Part shown: one piece after another, positions 31,569-42,763 of the stretch | How the letters are laid out: each line of letters begins with the position of its first letter | Position numbering within the stretch: the first letter of the stretch is position 1 | Assembly: GCF_001513675.1 (NCBI RefSeq) | Contig: NZ_CP013859.1 | Span: forward strand, 1,737,081-1,801,080 | Direction of reading: 5' to 3' | Length of the DNA stretch: 64,000 nucleotides | Origin: Microbacterium sp. XT11 | GTDB taxonomy: Bacteria; Actinomycetota; Actinomycetes; Actinomycetales; Microbacteriaceae | The notes under the pieces: generated by a model | What the model was told of the DNA's origin: nothing | Databases searched by the model: none | Seen by the model: the letters and a program-made list of their open reading frames with translations, nothing else | Program-made: the position numbers and the translations under genes

Positions 31569-32999
31569 TCACCGGGCGGGCGCGTTCACCGTGCGGGTCG
31601 CGATGAGCTCTCTGTACCAGTGCCCCGAGTCCTTCACGGTGCGTTCGAGGGTGTCGAAGTCGACGCGCACGATGCCGAAGCGCTTGGCGTAGCCGTATCC
31701 CCACTCGAAGTTGTCGAGCAGCGACCACACGAAGTAGCCGCGCAGGTCGACGCCGCGGCCGATCGCGCGATGCGCGGCGGTGAGGTGGCGCCGGAGGTAG
31801 TCGATCCGGTCGCCGTCGTGCACTGCGCCGCCGGGAGCGACCTCGTCGTCGAACGCCGCGCCGTTCTCGGTGATCATGAGGGGCTGCGCGGGGAACTGCT
31901 CCGACAGCGACACGAGCAGCTCTTCGAGCCCCTCCGGGGCGATGTTCCACCCCATCGCGGTGTACGGGCCAGGCTGCTCCACGAACTCGACGACGCTGTC
32001 GCTGCCCGGCCAGGCCGTGCCGCCCTCGGCGCCCTTGTGACCGTCGTTGTTCTGCTTCGGAGAGACCCCGTCCCACAGGCGCACGGTGGCTGTCGAGTAG
32101 TAGTTGACGCCCAGCACGTCGATCGGCTGGTTGATGGTGGCGAGGTCGCCGTCGCGCACGAACGACCAGTCGGTCACGGCCGCGGTGTCGGCGAGGAGAT
32201 CGGCCGGATACTCGCCCCGCAGCATCGGGTGGGTGAACGCGCGGTTCGCCAGCGCATCGATGCGGCGCATCGCCTCGGCTGCGCCGTCGCCCTGACCGCG
32301 CAGCACATGGAAGTTCAGGGTCACCGAGTAGTCGGGGTCGCCGCTCGAGGTGGCCCGCAGCGCTTGCAGCGCTCGTCCGTGAGCGAGATTGAGATGATGC
32401 ACCGCCGCGAGTGCGGATGCCGGTTCGTGCCGCCCCGGGGCGTGGCCGCCCTGTCCGTACCCGAGGTAGGCCGAGCACCACGGCTCGTTGAGGGTCGTCC
32501 ACGTGTGCACGCGGTCACCGAGCGCCTCGCCCATGACTGCGGCGTATCGTTCGAAGGCGTCGGTGCTGGCGCGGGTTGTCCAGCCGCCGGCGTCCTCGAG
32601 GTATTGGGGGAGATCCCAGTGGTAGAGCGTCGCCACGGGGCGGATGCCGCGCTCGAGGAGTCCGTCGACGAGACGCGAATAGAAGTCGACGCCGCGCTGG
32701 TTCACCGCACCGTCGGCGGCGGGGACGATACGCGGCCAGGCGATCGAGAAGCGGTACGCCTCGAGCCCCAGGTCGGCCATGAGGTCGAGGTCCTGCTCGA
32801 CCCGATGGTAGTGATCGCACGCGACGTCTCCGGTGTCGCCGTTCCACACGCGCCCCGGGGTGTGGCTGAACGTGTCCCAGATCGACGGCGTGCGGCCGTC
32901 CTCGGAGGCGGCTCCCTCGATCTGGTACGACGCCGTGGCCGAGCCGAACGTGAAGCCGTCGGGGAACGCGAGTCCCGATCCTCGGTAGTCGTCGGTCAT
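31569..32999 (-). CDS. glycoside hydrolase family 1 beta-glucosidase
   Basis: 476 residues. Typical GH1 opening [19 protein letters not shown]. Acid/base E172 in TLNEPW, nucleophile E378 in MITENG, and the [19 protein letters not shown] aglycone-site block are all intact. No signal peptide, so cytoplasmic. Its ATG overlaps the stop of the GH31 gene upstream (ATGA). With the alpha-xylosidase it can strip xyloglucan-type oligosaccharides stepwise. Last gene of the importer operon. Confidence 0.96.
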   Translation of the reverse strand: MTDDYRGSGLAFPDGFTFGSATASYQIEGAASEDGRTPSIWDTFSHTPGRVWNGDTGDVACDHYHRVEQDLDLMADLGLEAYRFSIAWPRIVPAADGAVNQRGVDFYSRLVDGLLERGIRPVATLYHWDLPQYLEDAGGWTTRASTDAFERYAAVMGEALGDRVHTWTTLNEPWCSAYLGYGQGGHAPGRHEPASALAAVHHLNLAHGRALQALRATSSGDPDYSVTLNFHVLRGQGDGAAEAMRRIDALANRAFTHPMLRGEYPADLLADTAAVTDWSFVRDGDLATINQPIDVLGVNYYSTATVRLWDGVSPKQNNDGHKGAEGGTAWPGSDSVVEFVEQPGPYTAMGWNIAPEGLEELLVSLSEQFPAQPLMITENGAAFDDEVAPGGAVHDGDRIDYLRRHLTAAHRAIGRGVDLRGYFVWSLLDNFEWGYGYAKRFGIVRVDFDTLERTVKDSGHWYRELIATRTVNAPAR

Positions 33000-35227
33000 C
33001 GGGTGATCTCCTCTCGGTCGGCGGTATAGGTGCGGGCGACGCCGTCGGGCGACGTGACGGTGACCGACGCCATGCCGGCCCCCCCGGGGAAGACCCGCAA
33101 CCGGAGCCCGTCGTGGTAGTCGTAATCCGGGCGGTCCGAGCGGGCGCCCCAGGGGATGACCGCTCCCGGCCTGGCATACAGCGGCAGCGAGTCGAATCCG
33201 TGCGTCTCGCGCCGCCAGCGGCCGCCCTCCACGCTCTCACCCGTGAGCAGCGATGTCCAGGCCCCCGCAGGCAGATAGAACTCGACCTCGCCGTCGGGGT
33301 CGAACACCGGCGCCACGAGGAGCGACGAGCCCAGCATGTACTGACGGTCGAGATACCCGACAGCGGGGTCGTCGGGGAACTCCATCATCATCGGTCGCAG
33401 CACGGGCACGCCCGTCGTCGTGGCGTCGAGGCCCTGCTGGTACAGGTACGGCATGAGCTGCATCTTCAGGTGCGTGAACCGGCGGGTCACCTCGACAGCC
33501 TCCTCGTCGAACGCCCAGGGCACACGATACGAGCCGGAGCCGTGGAAGCGGGAGTGCGAGCCGAGCAGGCCGAACGCCGTCCAGCGCTTGAACACTCCGG
33601 CATCCGGAGTGCCCTCGAAGCCGCCGATGTCGTGGCTCCAGAACGCGAACCCGCTGAGCGCCAGCGACAGGCCGCCGCGCAGCGTCTCGGCCATCGACGC
33701 GTAGGTCGACGTCGAGTCGCCGCCCCAGTGCACCGGCATGCTCTGTCCGCCTGTCGTCGCGGAGCGGGCGAAGAGCACGGCTTCTCCTTCGCCGCGCGCG
33801 TCGACGAGAACCTCGTGCACGGCGCGGTTGTACAGGTGGGTGTAGAGGTTGTGCATGCGCTCGGGATCGCTGCCGTCGGCCCACACCACGTCGGTGGGGA
33901 TGCGCTCGCCGAAGTCGGTCTTGAAGCAGTCGACGCCCTGATCCACGAGAGCGCGCAGCTTCGACTGGTACCACGCCGTTGCCTCGGGGTTCGTGAAGTC
34001 GACGAGGGCCATGCCGGCCTGCCAGAGGTCCCACTGCCAGATCGACCCGTCGGGCCTGCGCACCAGATAGCCGCGATCCGCAGCCTCCCGGAACAGGGCT
34101 GAGCGCTGACCGATGTACGGGTTGATCCACACGCACACCCGAAGGTCCTTGTCGTGCAGACGCGCGAGCATGCCGTCGGGATCGGGGAACACGCGCGCAT
34201 CCCACTCGAAGTCGCACCAGGTGAACTCGCGCATCCAGAAGCAGTCGAAGTGGAACACCGACACCGGCAGCTCGCGCGCGGCCATCTCGTCGATGAAGGA
34301 GTTCACGGTCTTCTCGTCGTAGTCGGTGGTGAAGCTCGTCGACAGCCACAGCCCGTACGACCAGGCCGGCACCACGGGTGCCCGGCCCGTGAGCGCGGTG
34401 TAGCGACTCAGCACCTCCTTCGGGGTGGGGCCGGCGATGACGAAGTACTCCAGGGCCTCTCCGGAGACCGAGAACTGCACGCGCTCGACGGCCTCCGAGC
34501 CGATCTCGTACGACACGTGACCCGGGTCGTTCACGAGCACGCCGTAGCCGCGGTTGGAGAGATGGAAGGGCACGCTCTTGTAGGCCTGCTCGCTCGACGT
34601 GCCGCCGTCGGCGTTCCAGACCTCCACGGTCTGCCCGTTCTTGACGAGCGGTCCGAAGCGCTCGCCGAGGCCGTAGATCAGCTCGCCGACGCCGAGGTCG
34701 AGCTGTTCGTGCATGAAGGCGGATGCCGCGGGCACCCCGGCGTCGTAGTGGCGGTTGCCGACGACGCCGGAGTCGACTGCCGCGTCAGGGGCGACGCGCA
34801 TGTAGCCCTGGGCGCGGTGTCCGCTGCCGGTCACCCGGCGTCCGTTCACGTCGAACGACAGGTTCCACGGGGCGCCGGGGGCGATCCGCGCGACCAGCGA
34901 GCCGGCGTCGAGCACGCCTCCCGCTTCCGACACCGACGCCGACCCGGCGCCGTTGCCGGCTCCAGGCAGTTCGAAGCCGTCGTGCCGGCGCGATCCGGCG
35001 TGGTGCTCGATGCGCACCCGGATCACGCCCTCGGCGGGGGAGGAGAGCGTCGTCGTCAGCACGGGGCGGTTGAGCGTGTCTCCCCGCGAGGCGATGACCT
35101 TGGTCGGCGCCGTGATGACGAGGCCGTCGCCGTCGGGCGTGACGGTCGTCTCGATGTCGTACGCCTCCTGGGCGTACAGCGCCGTCACGCCGGGGCGCAC
35201 CTGCCAGAAACCATCGGTGAACTTCAT
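32996..35227 (-). CDS. glycoside hydrolase family 31 alpha-xylosidase (YicI-like)
   Basis: 743 residues from ATG 35227 (the frame stays open upstream as a shadow of the permease). N-terminal beta-sandwich, then the barrel with nucleophile D438 in [10 protein letters not shown] and acid/base D504 in [16 protein letters not shown] is the form seen in E. coli YicI, an alpha-xylosidase, rather than in alpha-glucosidases. Intracellular, no signal peptide. Releases alpha-linked xylose from isoprimeverose-like units. Start codon overlaps the permease stop by one base (TAATG). Confidence 0.94.
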   Translation of the reverse strand: MKFTDGFWQVRPGVTALYAQEAYDIETTVTPDGDGLVITAPTKVIASRGDTLNRPVLTTTLSSPAEGVIRVRIEHHAGSRRHDGFELPGAGNGAGSASVSEAGGVLDAGSLVARIAPGAPWNLSFDVNGRRVTGSGHRAQGYMRVAPDAAVDSGVVGNRHYDAGVPAASAFMHEQLDLGVGELIYGLGERFGPLVKNGQTVEVWNADGGTSSEQAYKSVPFHLSNRGYGVLVNDPGHVSYEIGSEAVERVQFSVSGEALEYFVIAGPTPKEVLSRYTALTGRAPVVPAWSYGLWLSTSFTTDYDEKTVNSFIDEMAARELPVSVFHFDCFWMREFTWCDFEWDARVFPDPDGMLARLHDKDLRVCVWINPYIGQRSALFREAADRGYLVRRPDGSIWQWDLWQAGMALVDFTNPEATAWYQSKLRALVDQGVDCFKTDFGERIPTDVVWADGSDPERMHNLYTHLYNRAVHEVLVDARGEGEAVLFARSATTGGQSMPVHWGGDSTSTYASMAETLRGGLSLALSGFAFWSHDIGGFEGTPDAGVFKRWTAFGLLGSHSRFHGSGSYRVPWAFDEEAVEVTRRFTHLKMQLMPYLYQQGLDATTTGVPVLRPMMMEFPDDPAVGYLDRQYMLGSSLLVAPVFDPDGEVEFYLPAGAWTSLLTGESVEGGRWRRETHGFDSLPLYARPGAVIPWGARSDRPDYDYHDGLRLRVFPGGAGMASVTVTSPDGVARTYTADREEITR

Positions 35228-36108
35228 TACTTGACTGCTCCTGCTGTGATGCCGCGCGTGAGGGTGCGCTGGAAGATGAGGAAGAAGATGAGCGTCGGGA
35301 TGATGCCGAGCAGCGCCGAGGCACTGGTCGTGGTGACGTCCATGAGGCGGTCGCCCTGCAGCACGCTGATGGCGACGGGCACCGTCTGGTTGTCGTTCGA
35401 CGCGAGGAACGTGAGGGGGATGAGGAATTCGTTCCACGTCCAGATGAAGAAGAAGATGAGGAGCACCGACAGCGTCGGACGGCTGATCGGGAACACGACG
35501 CGCCACAGGATCTGCCAGCGGTTCGCGCCGTCGAGCGACGCGGCCTCGAGCACCTCCTTGGGGAATGTGCCGTAGACCGACGAGAGCAGGTAGGTGCCGA
35601 ACGCCGCCTGGATAACCGTGAACACGATGATCACCGACCACACGTTGTCGTACAGGCCGACCGACTTGAACATGTAGTACAGCGGGTAGAGCAGCGCCTC
35701 CTGCGGGAGGAGGTTCGCGAGCAGGAACAGCAGCACGATCCACGTGCGCCCGCGCACCCGGCCGATGCCGATGGCGAAGGCGTTGAGCATCGAGATGAGC
35801 ACGGCCAGCACAGCGACGATGCCGGAGATGAAGACCGAGTTCCACACCTTCTGCGGGAAGTTCACCCGTTCCCAGAACTTCACGATGCCGGTGAGGTCGA
35901 GCTCCTGCGGCAGCGCGAGCGGACCGGAGTTCGCATAGTCGACGGGCGATTTGAACGAGTTCACGAGCACGAGATAGAACGGCGCGATGACGAGCAGCGC
36001 GCCGACCACGACGAGCGCGAGCAGGAGCCAGTCGACGCCGCGCTTGCGGGTCATGCCGCCTCGGGCCCTGCCAGGCTTTCCGGTGACGATCGCAGTGGTG
36101 GCGCTCAC
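35227..36108 (-). CDS. sugar ABC transporter permease (MalG type)
   Basis: 293 residues, GTG start at 36108, overlapping the upstream permease stop. Six spans with EAA motif LEAASLDGANRWQILWRVVF. Ends FQRTLTRGITAGAVK, typical of the family. Second channel subunit of the importer that also includes the genes at 36105 and 37119. No ATPase gene is nearby. Confidence 0.95.
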   Translation of the reverse strand: MSATTAIVTGKPGRARGGMTRKRGVDWLLLALVVVGALLVIAPFYLVLVNSFKSPVDYANSGPLALPQELDLTGIVKFWERVNFPQKVWNSVFISGIVAVLAVLISMLNAFAIGIGRVRGRTWIVLLFLLANLLPQEALLYPLYYMFKSVGLYDNVWSVIIVFTVIQAAFGTYLLSSVYGTFPKEVLEAASLDGANRWQILWRVVFPISRPTLSVLLIFFFIWTWNEFLIPLTFLASNDNQTVPVAISVLQGDRLMDVTTTSASALLGIIPTLIFFLIFQRTLTRGITAGAVK

Positions 36109-37067
36109 AGCCCCGCCCTCTCTTTCCGTTCGATCGAGTTCTGCACGCGGATGAACACGATCGACACGATCACGACGACGATCGTCAGCACCGTGGCGAT
36201 GGTGGCTCCGTAGCCGATGTTCCGCTTGGTGAAGAACTCCTGGTACGCGTAGTAGGCGGGCACCAGGGTGGCGCCGGCAGGCCCTCCGCGCGTGATGATG
36301 TAGACGGGTCCGAAGACCTTGAGCGCCGCGATGGTGCAGGTGAGCGTGACGACGAAGATCTCCGGGCGGATGATGCTCATCGTGATGGCGGAGAACCGCT
36401 GGAACCAGTTGGCTCCGTCGAGCTCCGCCGCCTCGTAGAGCTCGGGGTCGACGCGCTGGAGCGCAGCCATGAAGACGACGACCGGGTAGCCGATCTGCAC
36501 CCAGACCATGACCACCATGAGCACGATGACCGCGGACGGCATCTGGCCGAGCCAGTCGACGGCGGGGATGCCGAACCACCCGAGGATCTGGTTCAGCGCT
36601 CCGTCGTCGCCCGGGCGCACGATCCAGCCGATGACGATGCCCGCCACCGCGATGGGCAGGATCTGCGGGAGGTAGTAGGTCGCGCGCAGGAAGCTGCCGA
36701 CCCGACCGCCGAACTTGCGGCCGATGACGTCGAACAGCAGGGCGGCGACGATCAGTCCGACGACGGTCGGCACCACGACCATCGCGAGGATCATCCACAC
36801 CGAGTTGGTGAACGAGGTCCAGAAGTCCTCGTCGGAGAACAGCTTCTGCCAGTTCCCGAGCCCGATGAACTCCGGTGCGCGCACCCCTTTCCAGCGCGTG
36901 AACGTCAGGTACGCGTTCCAGACGAGGGGGATGAGCACGACCACCAGCAGCAGGACGAAACCGGGCAGCAGATAGAGCCAGTAGGCCCCGGTGCCGCCGG
37001 ATCGCTGAGGGATCGAGGGCTGTTCGGGCGGCAGCACGGTGCGGCCCGCACGGGTGTCACGTGTCAT
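36105..37067 (-). CDS. sugar ABC transporter permease (MalF type)
   Basis: 320 residues from ATG 37067. A GTG two codons earlier (37073) sits too close to the GGAAGG ribosome site, so ATG is favoured. Six spans follow a polar start of about 28 residues; the EAA motif is YEAAELDGANWFQRFSAITM. Overlaps the next permease by 4 bp. Part of the binding-protein/permease/GH31/GH1 operon. Confidence 0.94.
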   Translation of the reverse strand: MTRDTRAGRTVLPPEQPSIPQRSGGTGAYWLYLLPGFVLLLVVVLIPLVWNAYLTFTRWKGVRAPEFIGLGNWQKLFSDEDFWTSFTNSVWMILAMVVVPTVVGLIVAALLFDVIGRKFGGRVGSFLRATYYLPQILPIAVAGIVIGWIVRPGDDGALNQILGWFGIPAVDWLGQMPSAVIVLMVVMVWVQIGYPVVVFMAALQRVDPELYEAAELDGANWFQRFSAITMSIIRPEIFVVTLTCTIAALKVFGPVYIITRGGPAGATLVPAYYAYQEFFTKRNIGYGATIATVLTIVVVIVSIVFIRVQNSIERKERAGL

Positions 37068-37118
37068 GGTCACCTTCCGGGAGGGCCGGCGCCGCGTGGA
37101 CGCCGGCCCCTCAGCGGA

Positions 37119-38426
37119 TCAGCGGAAGTCCGCGGTTCCTTCGTCGTAGGCGTCGCCGAGGTTGGCGGCCGTGGTCTCGGCATCCTGCGCGCCCGTGATG
37201 AGACCCTGGAGCTCCTGCACGATGACGTCGTAGAAGCCCGGTGCGGGCCAGTCGGGGTAGAACGACAGGCCGTCCTGGTCGAGGATGCCGTTGAAGGTCG
37301 AGATCAGCTCCGAGCTCTTCGGATCGGTGATGTCCGCGGCATCCGCGGCGACCGGCAGGCCGCCGTTGTTGCCGATGATGGCCTGGATCTCGGGCCGCAT
37401 CGTGATGTCGATGAAGGTGTAGGCGAGGTCCTTGTTCGCGGCGTTCTCCGGGACCACCCAGAGGTTGCCCGACGAGCCGAGCGACAGGTCGGCCCCGGGG
37501 AAGGCCGTCATCGTCCAGTCGAAGCCGGTGGCTTCGGTGACGAACCTGCCGTACCACCACGACCCCGACACGAAGATCGGCGCTGTTCCGTTGATGAAGG
37601 ACACGCCGGCGTCCTCGGCCTTGATGGACGAGACGTCGGAGGCGATGTAGCCCTTGTCGACGTACTCCTTCAGCGTCTCGGTGGCGTACGTGATCTCCGG
37701 ACCCTGCCAGTCGACGGGGTTCTTGTACAGCTGGTAGTCGTCGACGAAGCCGCGGTCGCCCTTCAGCAGCGCGAGCTGATACCAGAGCTGTCCGAGCGGG
37801 TACTCGGCACCGGCCTCGGCGAGCGGTGTGATCCCCTTCGCGACGAACGCGTCGAGCACGTCGACGAACTCGTCGTACGTGGTGGGGATCTCGAGACCTG
37901 CGGCGGCGAACGCGTCCTTGTTGTAGTACACGCCGACGAACTCGCCGTAGTTCGGGATGCCGTACCAGGTGTCGCCGCCCATGACGCCGTCGTCGGAGTA
38001 CTTCGCGGTGGTCTGCAGCGACGGCGCGAGCTTGTCGGCCCAGCCGTACTCGTCGACGGCATCGGAGATGTCGCTGATCAGACCGGTGGATGCCAGGAAG
38101 CCCGCCGTCGCGTTGCCCTTGTTGAACTCCATGAGGTCGGGCGCGGCATCCGTGTCGAGCACCTGGCTGGCCGTCTTCTGGATCTGCTCGAACGACTTCT
38201 CCTCGAACTCGACGGTCGCTCCGGTCTCCTCTTCGAAGACCTTGATGGCCTCGGCCCAGGCCTTGCCCATCGCGCTGTCTTCGCTCTCGTAATGCCACAG
38301 CTTGAGGGTCTGGCCGTCGCCGCCCTCCTCTGCGCCGCCTGCCGTGCATCCGCTCAACGCGATGCCGGTCGCTGTCAGCGCCGCCAGCGCGGTCAGGGTC
38401 TTGGTCCTGCGGGTGGTGCGTGCCAT
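37119..38426 (-). CDS. sugar ABC transporter substrate-binding lipoprotein
   Basis: 435 residues from ATG 38426, with AAAGGAG 8 bp upstream (a GTG 9 bases earlier is less well placed). Signal peptide with lipobox LSGC (Cys near residue 27). Family-1 solute-binding fold: LKLWHYESEDSAMGKAWAEA, APDLMEFNKGNA, WYGIPNYGEFVGVYYNKDAF. Captures an oligosaccharide, likely derived from xyloglucan given the linked alpha-xylosidase and beta-glucosidase. First gene of the operon; LacI operator 73 bp upstream. Confidence 0.95.
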   Translation of the reverse strand: MARTTRRTKTLTALAALTATGIALSGCTAGGAEEGGDGQTLKLWHYESEDSAMGKAWAEAIKVFEEETGATVEFEEKSFEQIQKTASQVLDTDAAPDLMEFNKGNATAGFLASTGLISDISDAVDEYGWADKLAPSLQTTAKYSDDGVMGGDTWYGIPNYGEFVGVYYNKDAFAAAGLEIPTTYDEFVDVLDAFVAKGITPLAEAGAEYPLGQLWYQLALLKGDRGFVDDYQLYKNPVDWQGPEITYATETLKEYVDKGYIASDVSSIKAEDAGVSFINGTAPIFVSGSWWYGRFVTEATGFDWTMTAFPGADLSLGSSGNLWVVPENAANKDLAYTFIDITMRPEIQAIIGNNGGLPVAADAADITDPKSSELISTFNGILDQDGLSFYPDWPAPGFYDVIVQELQGLITGAQDAETTAANLGDAYDEGTADFR

Positions 38427-38498
38427 CGTCGGCACTCCTTTCTCGATGGCCCTGTCGGGCCGGACACTGCGGTGTGTGGGTGTTCAGTTGTCGCGTGG

Positions 38499-38512
38499 TC
38501 GAAGCGTTTCGA
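38499..38512. promoter_or_regulatory. LacI operator before the second ABC importer
   Basis: TCGAAGCGTTTCGA is an inverted repeat with a GAAnCGnTTC core, located 73 bp before the binding-protein start. The same core, CGAAGCGCTTCG, occurs before the lacI gene at 39586-39597, so one LacI protein likely controls both promoters. Confidence 0.7.
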
Positions 38513-38545
38513 TTCAACGCGTGCGCGTCCGCTCCCGACGGTGCG

Positions 38546-39559
38546 TCACTCCCGGGGCGGGACGACGGATCCGGCCGCGCGGTACTCGGGTGGAAGAAGG
38601 TGGATCGCCGCGGGCGTGCGCGGTTCCTCGAGCAGCTGCATCGCGAGCTCGACGGCGCGTTCGCACGACTGCTGGGGGACCAGGGGGATGGTGTCGACCG
38701 GCACGCTGAGGGTCGAGGTGTCGAACGATGCTGCAGCCGAGACGAGGGAGACGTCGGTGCCCACGGCGAGCCCGCTGTCGGCCACGGCCGCGAGCACCGC
38801 CTCGTGCGCGTCGTCGACCGCGTGCACGATGAAAGCGCGCTCGCCGCGTTCGAGTGCCGCAGCCGCCGAGTCGCGCACAGCGCCGAAGTCGGTCGACACC
38901 GCTCCGGTGGTGATCCAGTCGACCGACACCCCGCGCTCGACGCCGCGCTCCTGCACGCCGTGCAGCAGCCGCCGAGGGAAGTTCGAACGGCGGTAGGCCG
39001 TCTCGGTCTGCCCGAAGAGCGTGACGCTCCGATGGCCTGCATCGGCCAGTCGATCGACGGCGAGCCCGCCGGCCGATTCGAAGTCGAGGTCGACGCAGGT
39101 GAGGCCCTCGGCGTCGTCGGGGATTCCGATGAAGACCGTCGGGGTGCGGATGCTGCGGGCGATGCTCGCCCGCTCGTCGTCGGGTGCCACGTCGAGCACC
39201 AGGATCGCGTCGACGAGGTTGCTCGCTGTCACGCGGTTCATGCCTTCCGCCGTCTGCTCGTCGGTGAGCAGCAGGATGTCGTAGCCGCGGCGCCGAGCGG
39301 CGACGGCGGTGGCGAGCACGAACGCCATGTGCGTGGGGGCGTGGGTGTCGGCGCGCAGCGGCTCGGTGAGCGCGAAGATGTTCGTCCGCCGACCCGCGAG
39401 CATGCGGGCGCCGGCGTCTGGCTGGTATCCGAGTTCGGCGGCGGCGGCCTCGATGCGGCGGCGGGTCTTCTCCGAGATGGGGCGCTTGCCGCTCAACGCG
39501 TAGGACACGGTGCTGATCGACACGCCGGCGGCCTGTGCCACCTCGTGGATCGTCGCCAT
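38546..39559 (-). CDS. LacI family transcriptional regulator (GH31/GH1 cluster)
   Basis: 337 residues. HTH at the extreme N-terminus (ATIHEVAQAAGVSISTVSYA then LSGKRPIS), hinge, then a sugar-binding domain that ends near 337. Two matching operators, one upstream of this gene and one upstream of the importer operon downstream of it, indicate autoregulation and local control. The effector is likely an oligosaccharide taken up by the importer. The core domain is less typical than that of the LacI at 17154. Confidence 0.93.
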   Translation of the reverse strand: MATIHEVAQAAGVSISTVSYALSGKRPISEKTRRRIEAAAAELGYQPDAGARMLAGRRTNIFALTEPLRADTHAPTHMAFVLATAVAARRRGYDILLLTDEQTAEGMNRVTASNLVDAILVLDVAPDDERASIARSIRTPTVFIGIPDDAEGLTCVDLDFESAGGLAVDRLADAGHRSVTLFGQTETAYRRSNFPRRLLHGVQERGVERGVSVDWITTGAVSTDFGAVRDSAAAALERGERAFIVHAVDDAHEAVLAAVADSGLAVGTDVSLVSAAASFDTSTLSVPVDTIPLVPQQSCERAVELAMQLLEEPRTPAAIHLLPPEYRAAGSVVPPRE

Positions 39560-39585
39560 CGTGACTCCCTCGTCGTCCGGTTCAT

Positions 39586-39597
39586 CGAAGCGCTTCG
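39586..39597. promoter_or_regulatory. LacI operator, autoregulatory
   Basis: CGAAGCGCTTCG is a perfect 12-bp palindrome 27 bp before the lacI start at 39559. It matches the operator core at 38499-38512 before the importer. Confidence 0.7.
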
Positions 39598-39644
39598 CTT
39601 GCGCCTTCAGCGATGGTAGACGCGACAGCAGGTCGCGCGCAAGG

Positions 39645-39669
39645 GTTTTGTCGTTTGTTCCAACAAAAC
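39645..39669. promoter_or_regulatory. nested AT-rich palindrome between lacI and GNAT genes
   Basis: TTTGTT-CC-AACAAA (39654-39667) is a perfect 14-bp palindrome nested in GTTTTGT (39645-39651) / ACAAAAC (39663-39669). It stands out in GC-rich DNA. It lies 86 bp upstream of the lacI start and downstream of the GNAT gene. Either an operator or the GNAT transcription stop (it has T-runs). Confidence 0.4.
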
Positions 39670-39751
39670 GCGTGCGATGCCACGCCGTGACGCGCGGGCG
39701 GAGGGCGACGAGGTCTCGATGGGGGAGGGGATTCGAGACCCCGCCGCCGGC

Positions 39752-40210
39752 TTAGGAGGGTACCCGGATCTCGGCGATGACTTCGCCGTAGGCGGTCTCG
39801 CCCACCGGGGTGAACCCGACGCGGAGGAAGAAGTTCTCGGGGCCGCCTTCTCCGGCCTCGTAGATGACGTTGACGTGGTCGAAGCCCCGGGAGCGCGCCT
39901 CGTCGACGAGGGCCTCGACCGCGAACCGTCCGACGCCGCGGCCCTGGTCGTCAGCGTCGACGTTGATGCGCCACAGGACGGAGCGGAAGTGCTCCTCCGG
40001 GGCCTCAGGGTCGAAGTTCGCACTCACGAACCCGACGACCTCGTTGCGATCGAGGATGACGCGCTGCCAGGAGGTGGCAGGATTCACCACGGTGGCGGCG
40101 ATGCCGTACGACACCGGGGCGAGGAACTGTTCCTGTCCGGGCTTGAGCGACAGGTTGTTCACGGCGACGATCGTCGCAGCGGAGAGTTCGACCATGCGCA
40201 GTTCGGACAT
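39752..40210 (-). CDS. GNAT family N-acetyltransferase
   Basis: 152 residues with a full GNAT core: RVILDRNEVVGFVSANFDP, acetyl-CoA motif DDQGRGVGRFAVEALVDEA (about 84-102) and NFFLRVGFTPVGETAYGE at the end. Transfers an acetyl group to an unknown amine. Followed downstream by a region with a perfect palindrome. Divergent from icd, with 150 bp between. Confidence 0.9.
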   Translation of the reverse strand: MSELRMVELSAATIVAVNNLSLKPGQEQFLAPVSYGIAATVVNPATSWQRVILDRNEVVGFVSANFDPEAPEEHFRSVLWRINVDADDQGRGVGRFAVEALVDEARSRGFDHVNVIYEAGEGGPENFFLRVGFTPVGETAYGEVIAEIRVPS

Positions 40211-40316
40211 GAACTAAGGCTAACGCCTCAGCGGCGGCAGCACACGAAAACCGCGACACAATCCACGCACGCCGCGAGCGAACACCGCCGCCCACGGCGT
40301 CAGGGCCGCTCAGGTA

Positions 40317-40330
40317 TCTTGGTATCGAGA
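40317..40330. promoter_or_regulatory. palindromic motif upstream of icd, shared with sucC
   Basis: TCTTGGTATCGAGA matches TCTCGACATCGAGA (3628-3641, sucC) at 11 of 14 positions; consensus TCTYGRYATCGAGA. It sits 31 bp before the icd start, a plausible operator place. Confidence 0.5.
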
Positions 40331-40360
40331 CAAATCGCCACGTGAACGGAGAACCTCCCG

Positions 40361-42580
<2,220 letters not shown>

Positions 42581-42587
42581 GAGCTCT

Positions 42588-42632
42588 CACGACGACGGGC
42601 CGGATGCCGTGGGCATCCGGCCCGTCGTCGTC
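42588..42632 (+). terminator. strong terminator hairpin after icd
   Basis: About 20 bp of perfect stem: CACGACGACGGGCCGGATGCC (42588-42608 is the left arm) pairs with 42612-42632 around a three-base loop. It starts 8 bp after the icd stop. Confidence 0.85.
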
Positions 42633-42675
42633 GTGAGTGCCGCTCTCGCCGTGAAACGAGCGTCGATCGGAGGCG

Positions 42676-42763
42676 GACGTCGATGAGCGGCGCGGGTCGA
42701 TCAGCGGTGGACGTCGATGAGCGGCGAGCGTCGATCAGGCATGACGTCGATCAGCGGTGGACG
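42676..42763. repeat. short direct repeats including the 3' end of the L,D-transpeptidase gene
   Basis: GTCGATCAGCGGTGGACG occurs exactly at 42696-42713 and 42746-42763 (50-bp period). The second copy holds the transpeptidase stop codon and its last codons. GACGTCGATGAGCGGCG occurs at 42676-42692 and 42710-42726. Partial copies fill the gap. The pattern suggests local tandem duplication of the gene's 3' end, then decay. Confidence 0.75.
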
